Positions 45,125 through 54,350 of a stretch of DNA of 64,000 nt are shown here, one piece after another. The notes below the pieces were generated by a model that searched no databases, had not been told where the DNA came from, and was given only the letters and a program-made list of their open reading frames with translations. This stretch comes from Larix kaempferi. Taxonomy: Eukaryota; Streptophyta; Pinopsida; Pinales; Pinaceae. The stretch spans positions 4,428,501-4,492,500 of the forward strand of contig BSBM01000712.1 of assembly GCA_027924585.1 (NCBI GenBank). The letters are read 5' to 3'. A program made the translations under genes and the position numbers. Numbering within the stretch: position 1 is the first letter of the stretch; each line of letters begins with the position of its first letter.

Positions 45125-46985
45125 ATGTCTCACCACACCAAGCTTGAGGATAAGCTTGAAGGGGCTGATAACTTCCGAGCCTGGAAGTATAGGATTGGGT
45201 TAATCCTGGAAGAGAATGAGTTGGACTCATACATAAAAGAAGAGATCCCTATCCAAGAGGATGAAGAGGCTAAGATATTGCATAAGAAGAACTTGGTCAA
45301 GGAAAAGAGAATCATTGTTGATTCTATCAAATACCATCTCATACCACATGTGTCATCTCTGAAGACACCCAAGGATATGTTTGACTCTTTGACCAAGCTA
45401 TTTGAAGGGAACAACATAAATCAAAAGATGACTTTGCGGAATCAATTGAAAGGGGTCAAGATGTTGAATGGAGAGACCATTCAATCTTATTTCTCCAAGG
45501 TCTCTCAAATCAAGGAACAACTTGAAGCTATCGATGAAGTAGTAGACAATGGTGAAGTTGTTATGACCACTCTGAATGGCCTACCTAGGTCATGGGACTC
45601 TTTTATTCAAGGAATTTGTGCAAGAAATAAATTGATCTCTTTCAGTAGACTATGGGAGGAATGCTCTCAAGAAGAAGCAAGGCTTGTGGCACGAGAAGAA
45701 AAGATGGGGAATGAAAATCAAGCTCTCACAACTCACACCAAGAAAGGGAAGTCCAAGAGAGAGCCATCCCACTTCAAAAAAACTTCACACCACCATTATC
45801 ATAAGGATAATAAAGATCTCAGATGCTTCAATTGCAATGAGAAGTGACACTTTGCTTCAGATTGTCCCAAGAAGAAGAAATACAACAACAACAACTTCAA
45901 CAAGAAGAAGAAGAACAACAAGAAGAGATATCATGCTCATGCTGCTGAGGATGATGAACCTCCAAAGAAGAAGGCTAGAGCAGAAAGTGATGATGATGAC
46001 TCATCAAGCGAAGAAGAGTATGTTATAATCTCTGCTCTCACATGTACTATTTCTCATGGATGTAATGATTGGCTTATTGATAGTGGGGCTTCCAAACACA
46101 TGATTGGGTTTAAAGAATCTTTTGTAAATTTATCTGAACATGAATCACCCCATAAAGTGAAACTTGGGGATGGCTATCAATACCCTATCAAAGGAAGTGG
46201 TGAATCCTCCTACAACCTAGATTCTGGAAAATATTTGAAGATGAAAGAGGTTCTTTATGTACCTGGGCTCAAGAAAAACCTACTCTCCATATCTGCATTG
46301 GATGCAAAAGGTATGAGGGTTGCATTTGTGGATGGCCAAGTTTTAATGTGGCCAAAGGGAAAGACCATAGATGACACAGTGGTGATTGGAGAGCAAGAGA
46401 GAGGATTGTATAAATTGAAGGGACAACCTGAACATGCCATGGTACATGATTCCATGGAGCCAAGTGAACTTTGGCATAGAAGACTTGCACATGTGCACTA
46501 CAGAGCACTGCCAATTCCAAGCAAAGTTGTAGAAGGTCTTCCTGAAATCAAGACCAAGCATGACGGTGTTTGCAAGAGCTGTGCAAAAGGAAAGAACATA
46601 AAGGAGGCATTTCCAAGTAGTGAAAGGAAATCAAAAGGAATCTCGAAAATTATCCACTACGATGTATGCAGTCCGATGTCATCCAGTTCTCTGAGTGGGT
46701 ATGTTTATTATGTCTCTCTCATTGATGACTTCTCCAGGAAGACTTGGACTTATTTCTTGAAGAACAAAGATGAAGTATTCAATAAATTCAAGGAATTCAA
46801 AGCCTTGATAGAAAACCACACTGAAGAGAATATCAAGATCTTTAGATCCGACAATGGTGGAGAATTCACTTTAGCAGACTTCAAGTGCTATGCAGTGATT
46901 TAGGAGTTAAGAGGGAGTTCACCACTCCTTACAATTCACAACAGAAAGGTGTAGAAGAAGCTACTTTAGAATAGGACTCCAACAA
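45125..46985 (+). pseudogene. Copia-2 gag-protease-integrase
   Basis: ATG at 45125 (MSHHTKLEDKLEG). The copia gag (UBN2/DUF4219 type) has NFRAWKYRIGLILEE and LNGLPRSWDSFIQGI. The zinc knuckle CFNCNEK-stop-HFASDC has a TGA (45845-45847) for the expected Gly, the only stop before the integrase core. The same frame continues with a Lys/Asn-rich basic region, protease DWLIDSGASKHM (about 46070), integrase zinc finger LWHRRLAHVH ... CKSC, HYDVCSPM and FRSDNGGEF. A frameshift at about 46895 interrupts it, after which CSDLGVKREFTTPYNSQQ follows in another frame and the coding ends near 46970. The integrase C-terminus is missing. Confidence 0.9.
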
Positions 46986-47450
46986 ATCCTGCAAGGAAGC
47001 AAAGATTCAGAGGGAGTCCACCCAACAAACAAACAAAGATAAGTATTTGAATTGTCATTTCTTGTATATTCTGTTTGTTTAAAATAATGTTATTTAGTGA
47101 TGTATATGCTTATGTTCATAGACTTAGGTCGTGTATTATGCAAGATAGTACTAATATGCAAGTAGTGGGTAAGTGGCCTATGTAACTGTACAACATTCCA
47201 TTGCTATTTATCTAGAATGAAACCTCTTTGCTAACATGTTGGAAGTTGTGCACACTCTTTATAATGTTCTGGTAGAGATTGGAAGGCATTTAGAAAGTTA
47301 CAGAATATGGATAAATGTTGTATTGAAGAATTGGCTAAAATAATTGCATGGTTGTATGACATATTCCTTTATGTGTAAGATTTTGTTATGAAACTATGAG
47401 ATGTTTCTAATCATGCAATTTAACTTGTTTTGTAGGAAAGATCGTATACC
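46985..47450 (+). other. Non-coding block between integrase and RT of copia-2
   Basis: Stop-rich AT-rich sequence. 47160-47440 corresponds to 21500-21815 of copia-1. It ends in a pyrimidine-rich TTAACTTGTTTTGTAG followed by GAAAGATC, which looks like a plant 3' splice site. A clear 5' splice site at the integrase end was not found, so intron status is open; replacement of the integrase C-terminus by foreign sequence is the alternative. Confidence 0.55.
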
Positions 47451-47501
47451 TTCACCTACAAAAGAAGGAATACAACATTTGTTCAGCAACAAAGTTATCT
47501 A

Positions 47502-48985
47502 TTGAAGATATTGAAGATATTGAAGTTCCGAGGAATCGGGAAGAATGCCGTGATCGAGGAGTATCAATCAATAATGAAGAATGATGTTTGGGATGATGTC
47601 CCAAGACCTGAAGGGAAGTCTGTTGTGACTTCCAAATGGATCTACAAGATCAAGCATGCTGTAGATGGTAGCATAGAGAAATACAAGGCAAGATTTGTAA
47701 CTCGTGGCTTCTCTCAGAAAGAGGGACTAGATTATGAAGAAACGTTTGCTCATGTAGCTAGGTACACTTCCATCATATCAGCACTTGCTCTAGTTGCAGT
47801 GATGAAATGGAAGATAGACCAGATGGATGTCAAGACTGCTTTCTTGAATGGTGTAGTTGAAGAGGAAGTGTATGTGGAGTAGCCACTCAGTTTTGAAACA
47901 CATGACAGGGAATCATATGTGTGGAGATTGAAGAAAGCCTTGTATGGCTTAAAACAAGCTCCTAGGACATGGTATGGTAGGATGGACAGTTTCCTATCTA
48001 TTTTAGGCTTTAGCAAGAGTAAAGTGGATTCCAACCTTTACTACAAGGTTGAGGAAGATAGTCCTGTGATACTACTCTTGTACGTAGATGACCTATTTGT
48101 AATAGGTGAAGATAGATTGATTGCCAATACCAAGAGGAAGCTTGCTGCCGAGTTCAAGATGAAGGACTTGGGGATGATGCACTATTTCTAGGCATGGAGG
48201 TGTGGCAGAGTGCAGATGGGATCTTCCTTGGACAAGGGAAGTATGTAGTAGATATCCTGAAGAGGTTCGGGATGATGGACTACAAGGCCATGGCCACACC
48301 TGTGGCATCGAACCTGAATCTTATGTGTGATGCTTCATCTGATCCAGTTGATGTCATGATGTATCGTCAGATGATTGGGAACTTGATGTACCTGACGAAC
48401 ATGAGACTAGATATTTGCTTTACGGTGAACACATTGAGCCAGTTCTTGACGGATCCGAGGAGTGTTCACCTGATTGCTGTAAAGCATATTCTGAGGTACC
48501 TGAAGGGTACAGTTGATTATGGGCTCTAGTATGATGTGAATCAAAAGTTTAACCTGCGGGGTTATGTTGATTCATATTGGGCAGGCATTGTTGCAGATAG
48601 GAAGAGAACATCTGGGTGCTGCTTCAGTATGGGATCAGGTGTGATCTCTTGGTTTAGCAGGAAGCAGTCCTGCGTAGCATTGAGTACAGTTGAAGCAGAG
48701 TATGTTGCATCCTGTTCGGCTAGTTGTGAGGTAGTATGGCTTCGGAAGCTATTGTCTGAGTTATTTGATCTCCCACTGGAGGCTACTGGTATCTTTTGTG
48801 ACAACTAGAGTTGTGTGAAGTTGTCTAAGAACCCAATGTTCCACAATAGATCGAAACACATTGAGATCAAATATCACTATATCAGGGATATGGTGCAGAG
48901 AGGAGCAGTGAAGTTCCTGTATGTTGCGATGGATGAGTAGGTTGCAGATGTGTTGATGAAATCACTAGCTAGAGTGAAGTTCAAG
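47502..48985 (+). pseudogene. Copia-2 reverse transcriptase and RNase H
   Basis: RT begins about EEYQSIMKNDVWDDVPRPEG, KWIYKIKHAVDGSIEKYKAR and DQMDVKTAFLNGVVEEEVYV, then a TAG at 47880. It goes on with ALYGLKQAPRTWY and LLLYVDDLFVIGE (YVDD at about 48085). A frame change at about 48190 (HYF / LGMEV) precedes FLGQGKYVVDILKRFGM and MIGNLMYLTN. RNase H shows LRGYVDSYWAG, CVALSTVEAEYVASC, and FCDN followed by a TAG at 48806-48808. It ends with HIEIKYHYIRDMV and ERLGVL near 49010. Only three or four changes from functional, fewer than in any other pol here. Confidence 0.9.
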
Positions 48986-49154
48986 TACTTCAGAGAGAGG
49001 CTTGGTGTTCTTCAGATCGACGACATTTCAAGGAAGAAGTGATGGAGACATTTTACTGAAGCCATTCCAAGCATGGTGGAAGGAGGATCCTTCACATGGC
49101 TATGGATGTAAGCGTTGGATGATGAGCATCAAGATGATGTTCTAGTTTATTCTC

Positions 49155-49520
49155 TGCATGATCAGTTGGATCATTTATGCATGTATGCATCATGTTGGAT
49201 GTTGGATATGATTAGTTGGATCATTTATGTATGTATGCATCATGTTGGATGCTGGATATGATTAGTTGGATCATTTATGTATGTATGCATCATGTTGGAT
49301 GCTTGGGCCATGTATCTATATCAGGTGGATACGTTGCATGATCAGGTAGATCATGTATGTTGATATATATAAGGTAGATACATTGTGTGATTAGGTGGAT
49401 CATGTATCTATGTATGTATCAAGTGGATACATTGTATGATCAGGTGGATCATGTATGATGATATGTATCAGGTAGATACTTGGTATGCATCAGGTAGATG
49501 CATTGTATGATCAGGATGAT
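49155..49520 (+). repeat. 50-bp tandem array and derived GATCAGGTGGATCATGTAT repeats
   Basis: AGTTGGATCATTTATG occurs at 49164, 49214 and 49264 (period 50 bp) and is followed by GTATGCATCATGTTGGATG. Further on are shorter, diverged units on the theme (A/G)GTGGATCATGTAT. Confidence 0.85.
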
Positions 49521-49689
49521 CATGGATGACGAGCTTCAGGATGTTGCTCCAAATGACATGCACCAAGATGATGCAGTGTTGATGATCAGGATGATCATGT
49601 ACATCAAGACGATGTATGGTGAGTATTAGGTTGATACTCTATAGCCGTGGATAGGTTGTGCAAATGAGCATGTAAGTAGACATGGGAGA

Positions 49690-50190
49690 TCTGGACAGGA
49701 TGAAAAAGGCCTCAGATACTCTTTCGAGGCATTGCTCTAGGAGGACTTGTAAGACCTGGAAGATCCGATAGGTTGGGCTGTGTGCCCGTAATAAGTCCTG
49801 GGATGCTCTTTCGAGTCCTGTGACCACATGTAAGACCTAAGAGATCCGAGAGGTTGGGCTGTGTGCCCGTAATAAGTCTTGGGATTCTCTTTCGAGGGTT
49901 TGTGGTGGTGACTACATGTAAGACCTGGGAGATCCGATAGGTTGGGCTGTGTGCCCGTAATAAGTCCTGGTATGCTCTTTCGATGGTTTGTAGTGGAGAT
50001 CACATGTAAGACCTCGGAGATCCGATAGGTTGGGATATGTGCCTGTAATAAGTCTTGGGATGCTCTTTCAAGGGTTTGTGATGAGGGTCACATATAAGAC
50101 CTGGGAGATCCGATAGGTTGGGTTGCGTTCCCATAATAAGTCTTGGGATGCTCTTGTGAGGGTTTTTGATGCACGTAATAAGTCCCGAGG
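49690..50190 (+). repeat. 88-bp tandem array, about five to six units
   Basis: AAGACCT occurs at 49751, 49832, 49920, 50008 and 50096 (81 bp once, then 88 bp three times). Each is followed by GAGATCCGATAGGTTGGG and GTAATAAGTC(C/T)(T/C)GGGATGCTC. Minus-strand open frames across it reflect the repeat only. Confidence 0.92.
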
Positions 50191-50427
50191 ATTCCATAGT
50201 ATGGCCAATGATGATGAAGACCTATAGGTGGTGGGCCTACATCTAGTATGAAAAAGGACCGGCTCTGTAGAACTTCCTATGACGAGTAGATTCAGAGATT
50301 GATTGACATAGCAGCAGCAGTGACAATGACGTCGATTCGAGGATGATGATTCACTGATGATGATCCAGAGTAGAAGACTTGTGCTAGCAGGTCTGTGTCG
50401 AGAAATACCTTCCTAGTTAAGAGCGAG

Positions 50428-51023
50428 TGTTGATGTATATGTAACTTTGGAATGTATTTCACCCATGTATTTCATCTATGTATATTGTACTCCTATAGAG
50501 ATGTTATTATTCCTCTATACGGAAGTGTCTTCATTTGTATTGGCAAGTGTCGCAAGTGTCGTAACTTGAGAATGGGTTATTAGACCACCATGTGTGGAGT
50601 CGGCCCTAATTAAGTTAATATTGGGTTATTGTACTAAGCTAGACAAGTTAGCCCCATAAGGTTATTGGGTAGTTAGGACAAGTATAAATAGAGATCTCCC
50701 GATCTTTATTTGGATCACTTCACAACTCACTCTTCCTTCACTCGAAAAGTGGGGCACATGTGAGGAGGAGGATCAGCTACTAGGAGGAGTCTATCTCTGT
50801 GTACTTTGGTTGTACTATTGCTCTATCTATCTCTGAGGAAGTTGTAGGGTTTTTCACCTTAGGGTTTTCCCCACAGAAACTCTGTGTGTCTATCATCTCT
50901 TATGTTTTGCATCTTGTGATGATTGATATGCTTGCTATGATTGATATGTATTGATATACTATACATGTTATTCTCTCAGTAAAGATCCTAGAGTATATTG
51001 AATTAATGCTCAAAAATTAACAA
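50428..51023 (+). repeat. 3' LTR of copia-2
   Basis: 596 bp; the preceding GTTAAGAGCGAG is a weak polypurine tract. Followed by target duplication AAAAG. Confidence 0.93.
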
Positions 51024-51320
51024 AAAGAGAATGAGAAAAATTACGCTACTCATCACTTGGATCTAGTAGCCATTGTTCATGCACTTCGCATGTGGAGACA
51101 CTATCTTTTGGGAAATAAGTTTGAGCTAAGAACTGACCACAACAGTTTAATATATTTGTTTGATTAGCCTCAACTTAATGCCCGACAAGCTAGGTGGGTT
51201 GAATTCTTAAGTGAGTTCAATTTTGAAATCAAGTATTTAAAAGGAAAAGAAAATCGAGTAGCTCATGCACTCAGCAGAAGGGGACAACTGATGCATGTTT
51301 CATCCCTCAGCACTTGGAAT
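51024..51320 (+). pseudogene. Chromovirus RNase H, part 2
   Basis: Continues the RNase H in frame across the copia-2 insertion: ENEKNYATHHLDLVAIVHAL, FELRTDHNSLIYLF, a TAG in place of the next codon, then [20 protein letters not shown] and [11 protein letters not shown]. Confidence 0.9.
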
Positions 51321-52185
51321 TGTGAATTACAAATCAGATTTCTTGAAGCTTTGAAAAGTGACAATATTTATTCACAAGTGACAATAGCATTGCAAGAAGG
51401 AAATAAATCCTTAAAGTTCTGCAATTATGCATTAACATAGGATGGTATCCTTCACTTTAAGGATAGAATCTATGTACCTAATCATGAAGAGTTGAAGAGA
51501 ATAATATTGATGGAAATGTGTGATGTACCTTATGCAGGACATCCGAGATATCATAAAACTATTACAGCTGTAAAAGTAAATAAATTATTAGCCAAAAATT
51601 AAAAAGGAGGTGGCCAATTACATTGCCCATTGTTTATAATGTCAAAGAGTCAAAGTAGAGAATCAATATCCAGTTGGTTTACTTCAGCCATTTCCTATTC
51701 CTGAATGCAAATGGGACACTGTAACCATTGACTTTACTACATATTTACCCTGAACCATAAAGCAACATGATTCTATTATGGTAGTAGTTGACAAGTCGAC
51801 CAAATCAGCTCATTTCATTCTAGTTCAATCAAATTTGAAGTTAGCTAAAATTATTGAGGTCTATATGAAGGATATTGATAGGTTGCATGGAATTTTGAAA
51901 GACATTGTGATGGATCGTGATCTGAAATTTACCTCTAATTTTTGGAAATGTTTGTTTAAAGAGTTTGGGACTAAGCTTAATTTAAGCACAACTTATCATC
52001 CCCAAACTGATGGGCAGACTGAGCGAGTAAATCAAGTCATCAAAGACATGCCCAGGATGTATATCATGGACAAACTAGGAAAATGGGAAGATTACATGTA
52101 CCTCATAGAATTTGCTTATAATAATGGTTATCATGTATCTTTGAAAATGAGTCCATTCGAATCCTTATAGGGTAGAAAATGTAAT
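51321..52185 (+). pseudogene. Chromovirus integrase
   Basis: The zinc-binding N-terminus is degenerate (GHPRYHKTI, about 51540; then CQRVKVENQ, about 51640, in another frame). The core has WDTVTIDFTTYLP (first Asp), SIMVVVDKSTKSAHFI, VMDRDLKFTSNFW (second Asp) and TYHPQTDGQTERVNQ (Glu). It goes on to FAYNNGYHVSLKMSPFESL and a TAG at about 52168. The catalytic D-D-E residues are all present, but stops at about 51440, 51636 and 51750 break the frame. Confidence 0.9.
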
Positions 52186-52232
52186 ATTCCAATCAATTGG
52201 GATAAACCAGTTGACAAGTGGTAAATATTAAA

Positions 52233-52470
52233 CAACAAGTGGTAAATACTAAACAAAATTTAAAGATGGCACAAGATTGTCAAAAGAGTTATGCGAATCA
52301 AAGTAGAATGCGTAGAGAATTCTAGGTTGCAGACATGGTGTAAAATGCTTCTGGATATTGAACAACAAGTGGTAAATATTAAACAAAATTTAAAGATGGC
52401 ACAAGATTGTCAAAAGAGTTATGCGAATCAAAGTAGAATGCGTAGAGAATTCTAGGTTGCAGACATGGTG
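52233..52470 (+). repeat. Tandem duplication inside the integrase C-terminal coding region, period 130 bp
   Basis: CAACAAGTGGTAAATA starts at 52233 and 52363. Both copies run through AAATTTAAAGATGGCACAAG to TTGCAGACATGGTG, ending at 52340 and 52470, almost identical. 130 is not a multiple of three, so the duplication also shifts the frame. Confidence 0.92.
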
Positions 52471-52885
52471 TTCCTGAAGGTCAAAGGCAAGAAAATTTCC
52501 TTGCGGTTGGGAAACTGCGAGAAATTGGCTTCTAGAGTTTGTGGTCCATTCAAAATATTGAGCATAGTGGTATCAGTAGCTTACAAGCTAGCACTACCTC
52601 CCACAATCAAAATACATAATGTGTTTCATATTTCATTTTTGGGTAAGTATGTTTATGATATTAATCATGTGCTTGATTGGTATGTTCTTCAGGTGGAATG
52701 AGAAGGGGAAATGTAGGTTCAACTAATCTACATATTGGATCGCAGAAGCAAGACACTCAAGAACAGAGTCATCAAACAAGTAAGGGGCCAATGGACCCAT
52801 TACAGTCCTCAGGAATCTACTTGGGAACTAGAAGATATAATGCGGGAAGAGTATCTGCATTTATTTTAAAAATGTGTATATCTTA
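52471..52885 (+). pseudogene. Chromovirus polyprotein C-terminus with chromodomain
   Basis: FLKVKGKKISLRLGNCEKLA, CGPFKILSIV, YKLALPPTIKIHNVFHISFL is the standard post-integrase GPY/F region. After two in-frame stops (about 52700 and 52712) the same frame reads YILDRRSKTLKNRVIKQV and QWTHYSPQESTWELEDIM and ends HLF at a TAA. This is a chromodomain, placing the element in the chromovirus branch of Ty3/gypsy (Tekay-like by position of the domain; clade not certain). Confidence 0.85.
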
Positions 52886-52969
52886 AAACATTAAGACAAC
52901 AGAATTTGTGTATAAGTTTTGATACAATTCTAATCATCGAGGACGATGAAGACTTTAAAGGGGGTGAAT

Positions 52970-53375
52970 TGTAATACCCATGGCCCATATAAAGTACTGA
53001 TATTGTGTTTTAAACATTTTTCTATAAGTATGTACATAGCATGATATTATTTTAATACAAATACTTGCTGGCTGCATGAGGAGCAATATGCTAAAGAGGA
53101 GATCGAGATATTAACCGAGGATTGTGAGGGGGTAAGATTGAATTATGTACCTTGTTCCCTAAATCCTTTTTTTATAAACCTTATGATAAAAACCACAAAA
53201 CCCATACTCCTAGCCATAGTATTAATGGGGAATTAATTAATAATTAAATATTATTAATTATTGGTTAATATTCGATTAAGTGGCTAATCATGTTTATCGG
53301 AGAGGGGAAGTGACATGTACCTTTGGGACAACCTTGTGGATATCTAGCCAACGAGGTGGGATCCCAAAGGTGGAC
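52970..53375 (+). repeat. 3' LTR of the chromovirus, 3'-truncated
   Basis: Starts TGTAATACCCATGG after a polypurine tract AAAGGGGGTGAA (52956-52967) and matches the 5' LTR up to GGGATCCCAAAGGTGGAC, ending 53375. Beyond that the 5' LTR goes on but this copy does not. Confidence 0.8.
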
Positions 53376-53591
53376 TACTGTGAATATTTAATTAAATATT
53401 ATTATCTATAAATTAATAGATTATTAGATTACTAGTGAAAGGGCGTAACCCTTCACTATGTTTCCTCCAAGCCCTATAAAGGAAATCTTAATGTAATTTT
53501 ATATTCATCATCTAATATATTATTTTTGTTTATTATTCAAAATGACAGTCGGATTCGACTATTAAGAGTCCAACCAGATACGGTTGCTACA
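53376..53591 (+). repeat. 3' end of a different LTR joined to the chromovirus LTR
   Basis: Ends CGGTTGCTACA followed directly by a PBS (TTGGTATCAGAGC, from 53593), so this is the downstream end of a 5' LTR. It has a TATA-like CCCTATAAAGG at about 53472 and a hairpin AGTGAAAGGG / CCCTTCACT just before it. The rest of this LTR is missing. Confidence 0.65.
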
Positions 53592-53592
53592 T

Positions 53593-54140
53593 TTGGTATC
53601 AGAGCGGATTCGCTCCTGCACTCTGAGCTTGGACTCGACTCATCAATTCCTACTTAAGATCAGACCCAACTCATAAATTCTTGATTTCTTCACTCCTCTG
53701 CTCCCCACTTCTCCCTCAAACTCCATCCTTCCGCTACTCCATCCACTCCACACCGCACTCTCCACGCGTTCCCCATCTGTTGCTCCGCTCCTACCCACAC
53801 GTAGCTCCATCATATCCATCTCTCCATCGCTTCCCTCCACACTACCTGCACGTTTACCCAACTGCCCCTCCTGCCTCTCATGTCTCCAACACTCTATTGC
53901 GCTCCTCCTCCACCTCACTCCACGTGAAACCCTCCACACACCAACCTTCCTCTACATCTTGCACCTTCTGCCCGTATTCCCCATGCGACCATTCCCAATC
54001 AATCACGTCGTCCTCCTGCCCATCACCCATCCTCACTGCCATCACCCTTCTTCTCTTTGAACTCTCCACATAGCCGCCTCCACCTCCACCTTCCCACTCA
54101 CCACTCACCATGCTATCGCTCCTTTCCATTCCACGACCTG
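53593..54140 (+). other. PBS and leader of a truncated LTR element
   Basis: TTGGTATCAGAGCGG at 53593-53607 is the primer binding site. The following 500 bp are C/T-rich (Ser/Pro/His-rich in translation) without a gag domain; I do not call a gene. Sequence similarity ends at a poly-A run at 54146. Confidence 0.5.
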
Positions 54141-54142
54141 CA

Positions 54143-54350
54143 ACCAAAAAAAAAAAAAAAACGATATATTATAATATAAATATAATATATTATATTAATT
54201 CAAATATATTGTAATATAATATATTTTATTATAAAATATATAGATATATATTATATTTAATATTATAATATTTGTTTAAAAAAAAAAAACTATATACAAA
54301 ATATTATATAGTTTATGAAAAAATAAAAGTATTAATTAATTAATATATTA
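54143..54350. repeat. AT-rich low-complexity block
   Basis: A run of 18 A (54146-54163) and then almost 200 bp of nearly pure A/T with TATAATATA motifs and a second A run near 54280. Confidence 0.9.

Larger units (their letters stand above)
43974..51023 (+). mobile_element. Ty1/copia LTR retrotransposon (copia-2), 7,050 bp, nested in the chromovirus RNase H
   Basis: LTRs 43974-44550 and 50428-51023 (TGTTGATG...TTAACA) are flanked by the exact duplication AAAAG (43969-43973, 51024-51028). PBS at 44551. Gag-protease-integrase, RT and RNase H are present in plus orientation with a few disabling changes. The region between pol and the 3' LTR holds tandem arrays, as in copia-1. The 3' LTR is 19 bp longer, because of a short duplication around GATTGATATGCTTGCTATGA (about 50920). 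Confidence 0.93.
37704..53375 (+). mobile_element. Chromovirus-type Ty3/gypsy element with nested insertions
   Basis: The 5' LTR (37704-39350, first about 95 bp missing), PBS, gag, protease, RT, RNase H, integrase, chromodomain and the start of a 3' LTR (52970-53375) are all on the plus strand. Interruptions: a solo LTR at 42122-43658 and copia-2 at 43974-51023. Removing both with one copy of each target duplication restores continuous RT-RNase H reading. The left part of the 5' LTR is cut by a minus-strand gypsy LTR and the right part of the 3' LTR is cut by another LTR. The body without insertions is about 7 kb. Confidence 0.88.

Noticed and set aside
49639-50197. Minus-strand frames in copia-2
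   Set aside because: Generated by the 88-bp array; no domain.
53681-54073. Plus-strand Ser/Pro/His-rich frame of 130 codons and its minus-strand counterpart
   Set aside because: C/T-rich leader downstream of a primer binding site; no gag motif and both strands open because of composition.
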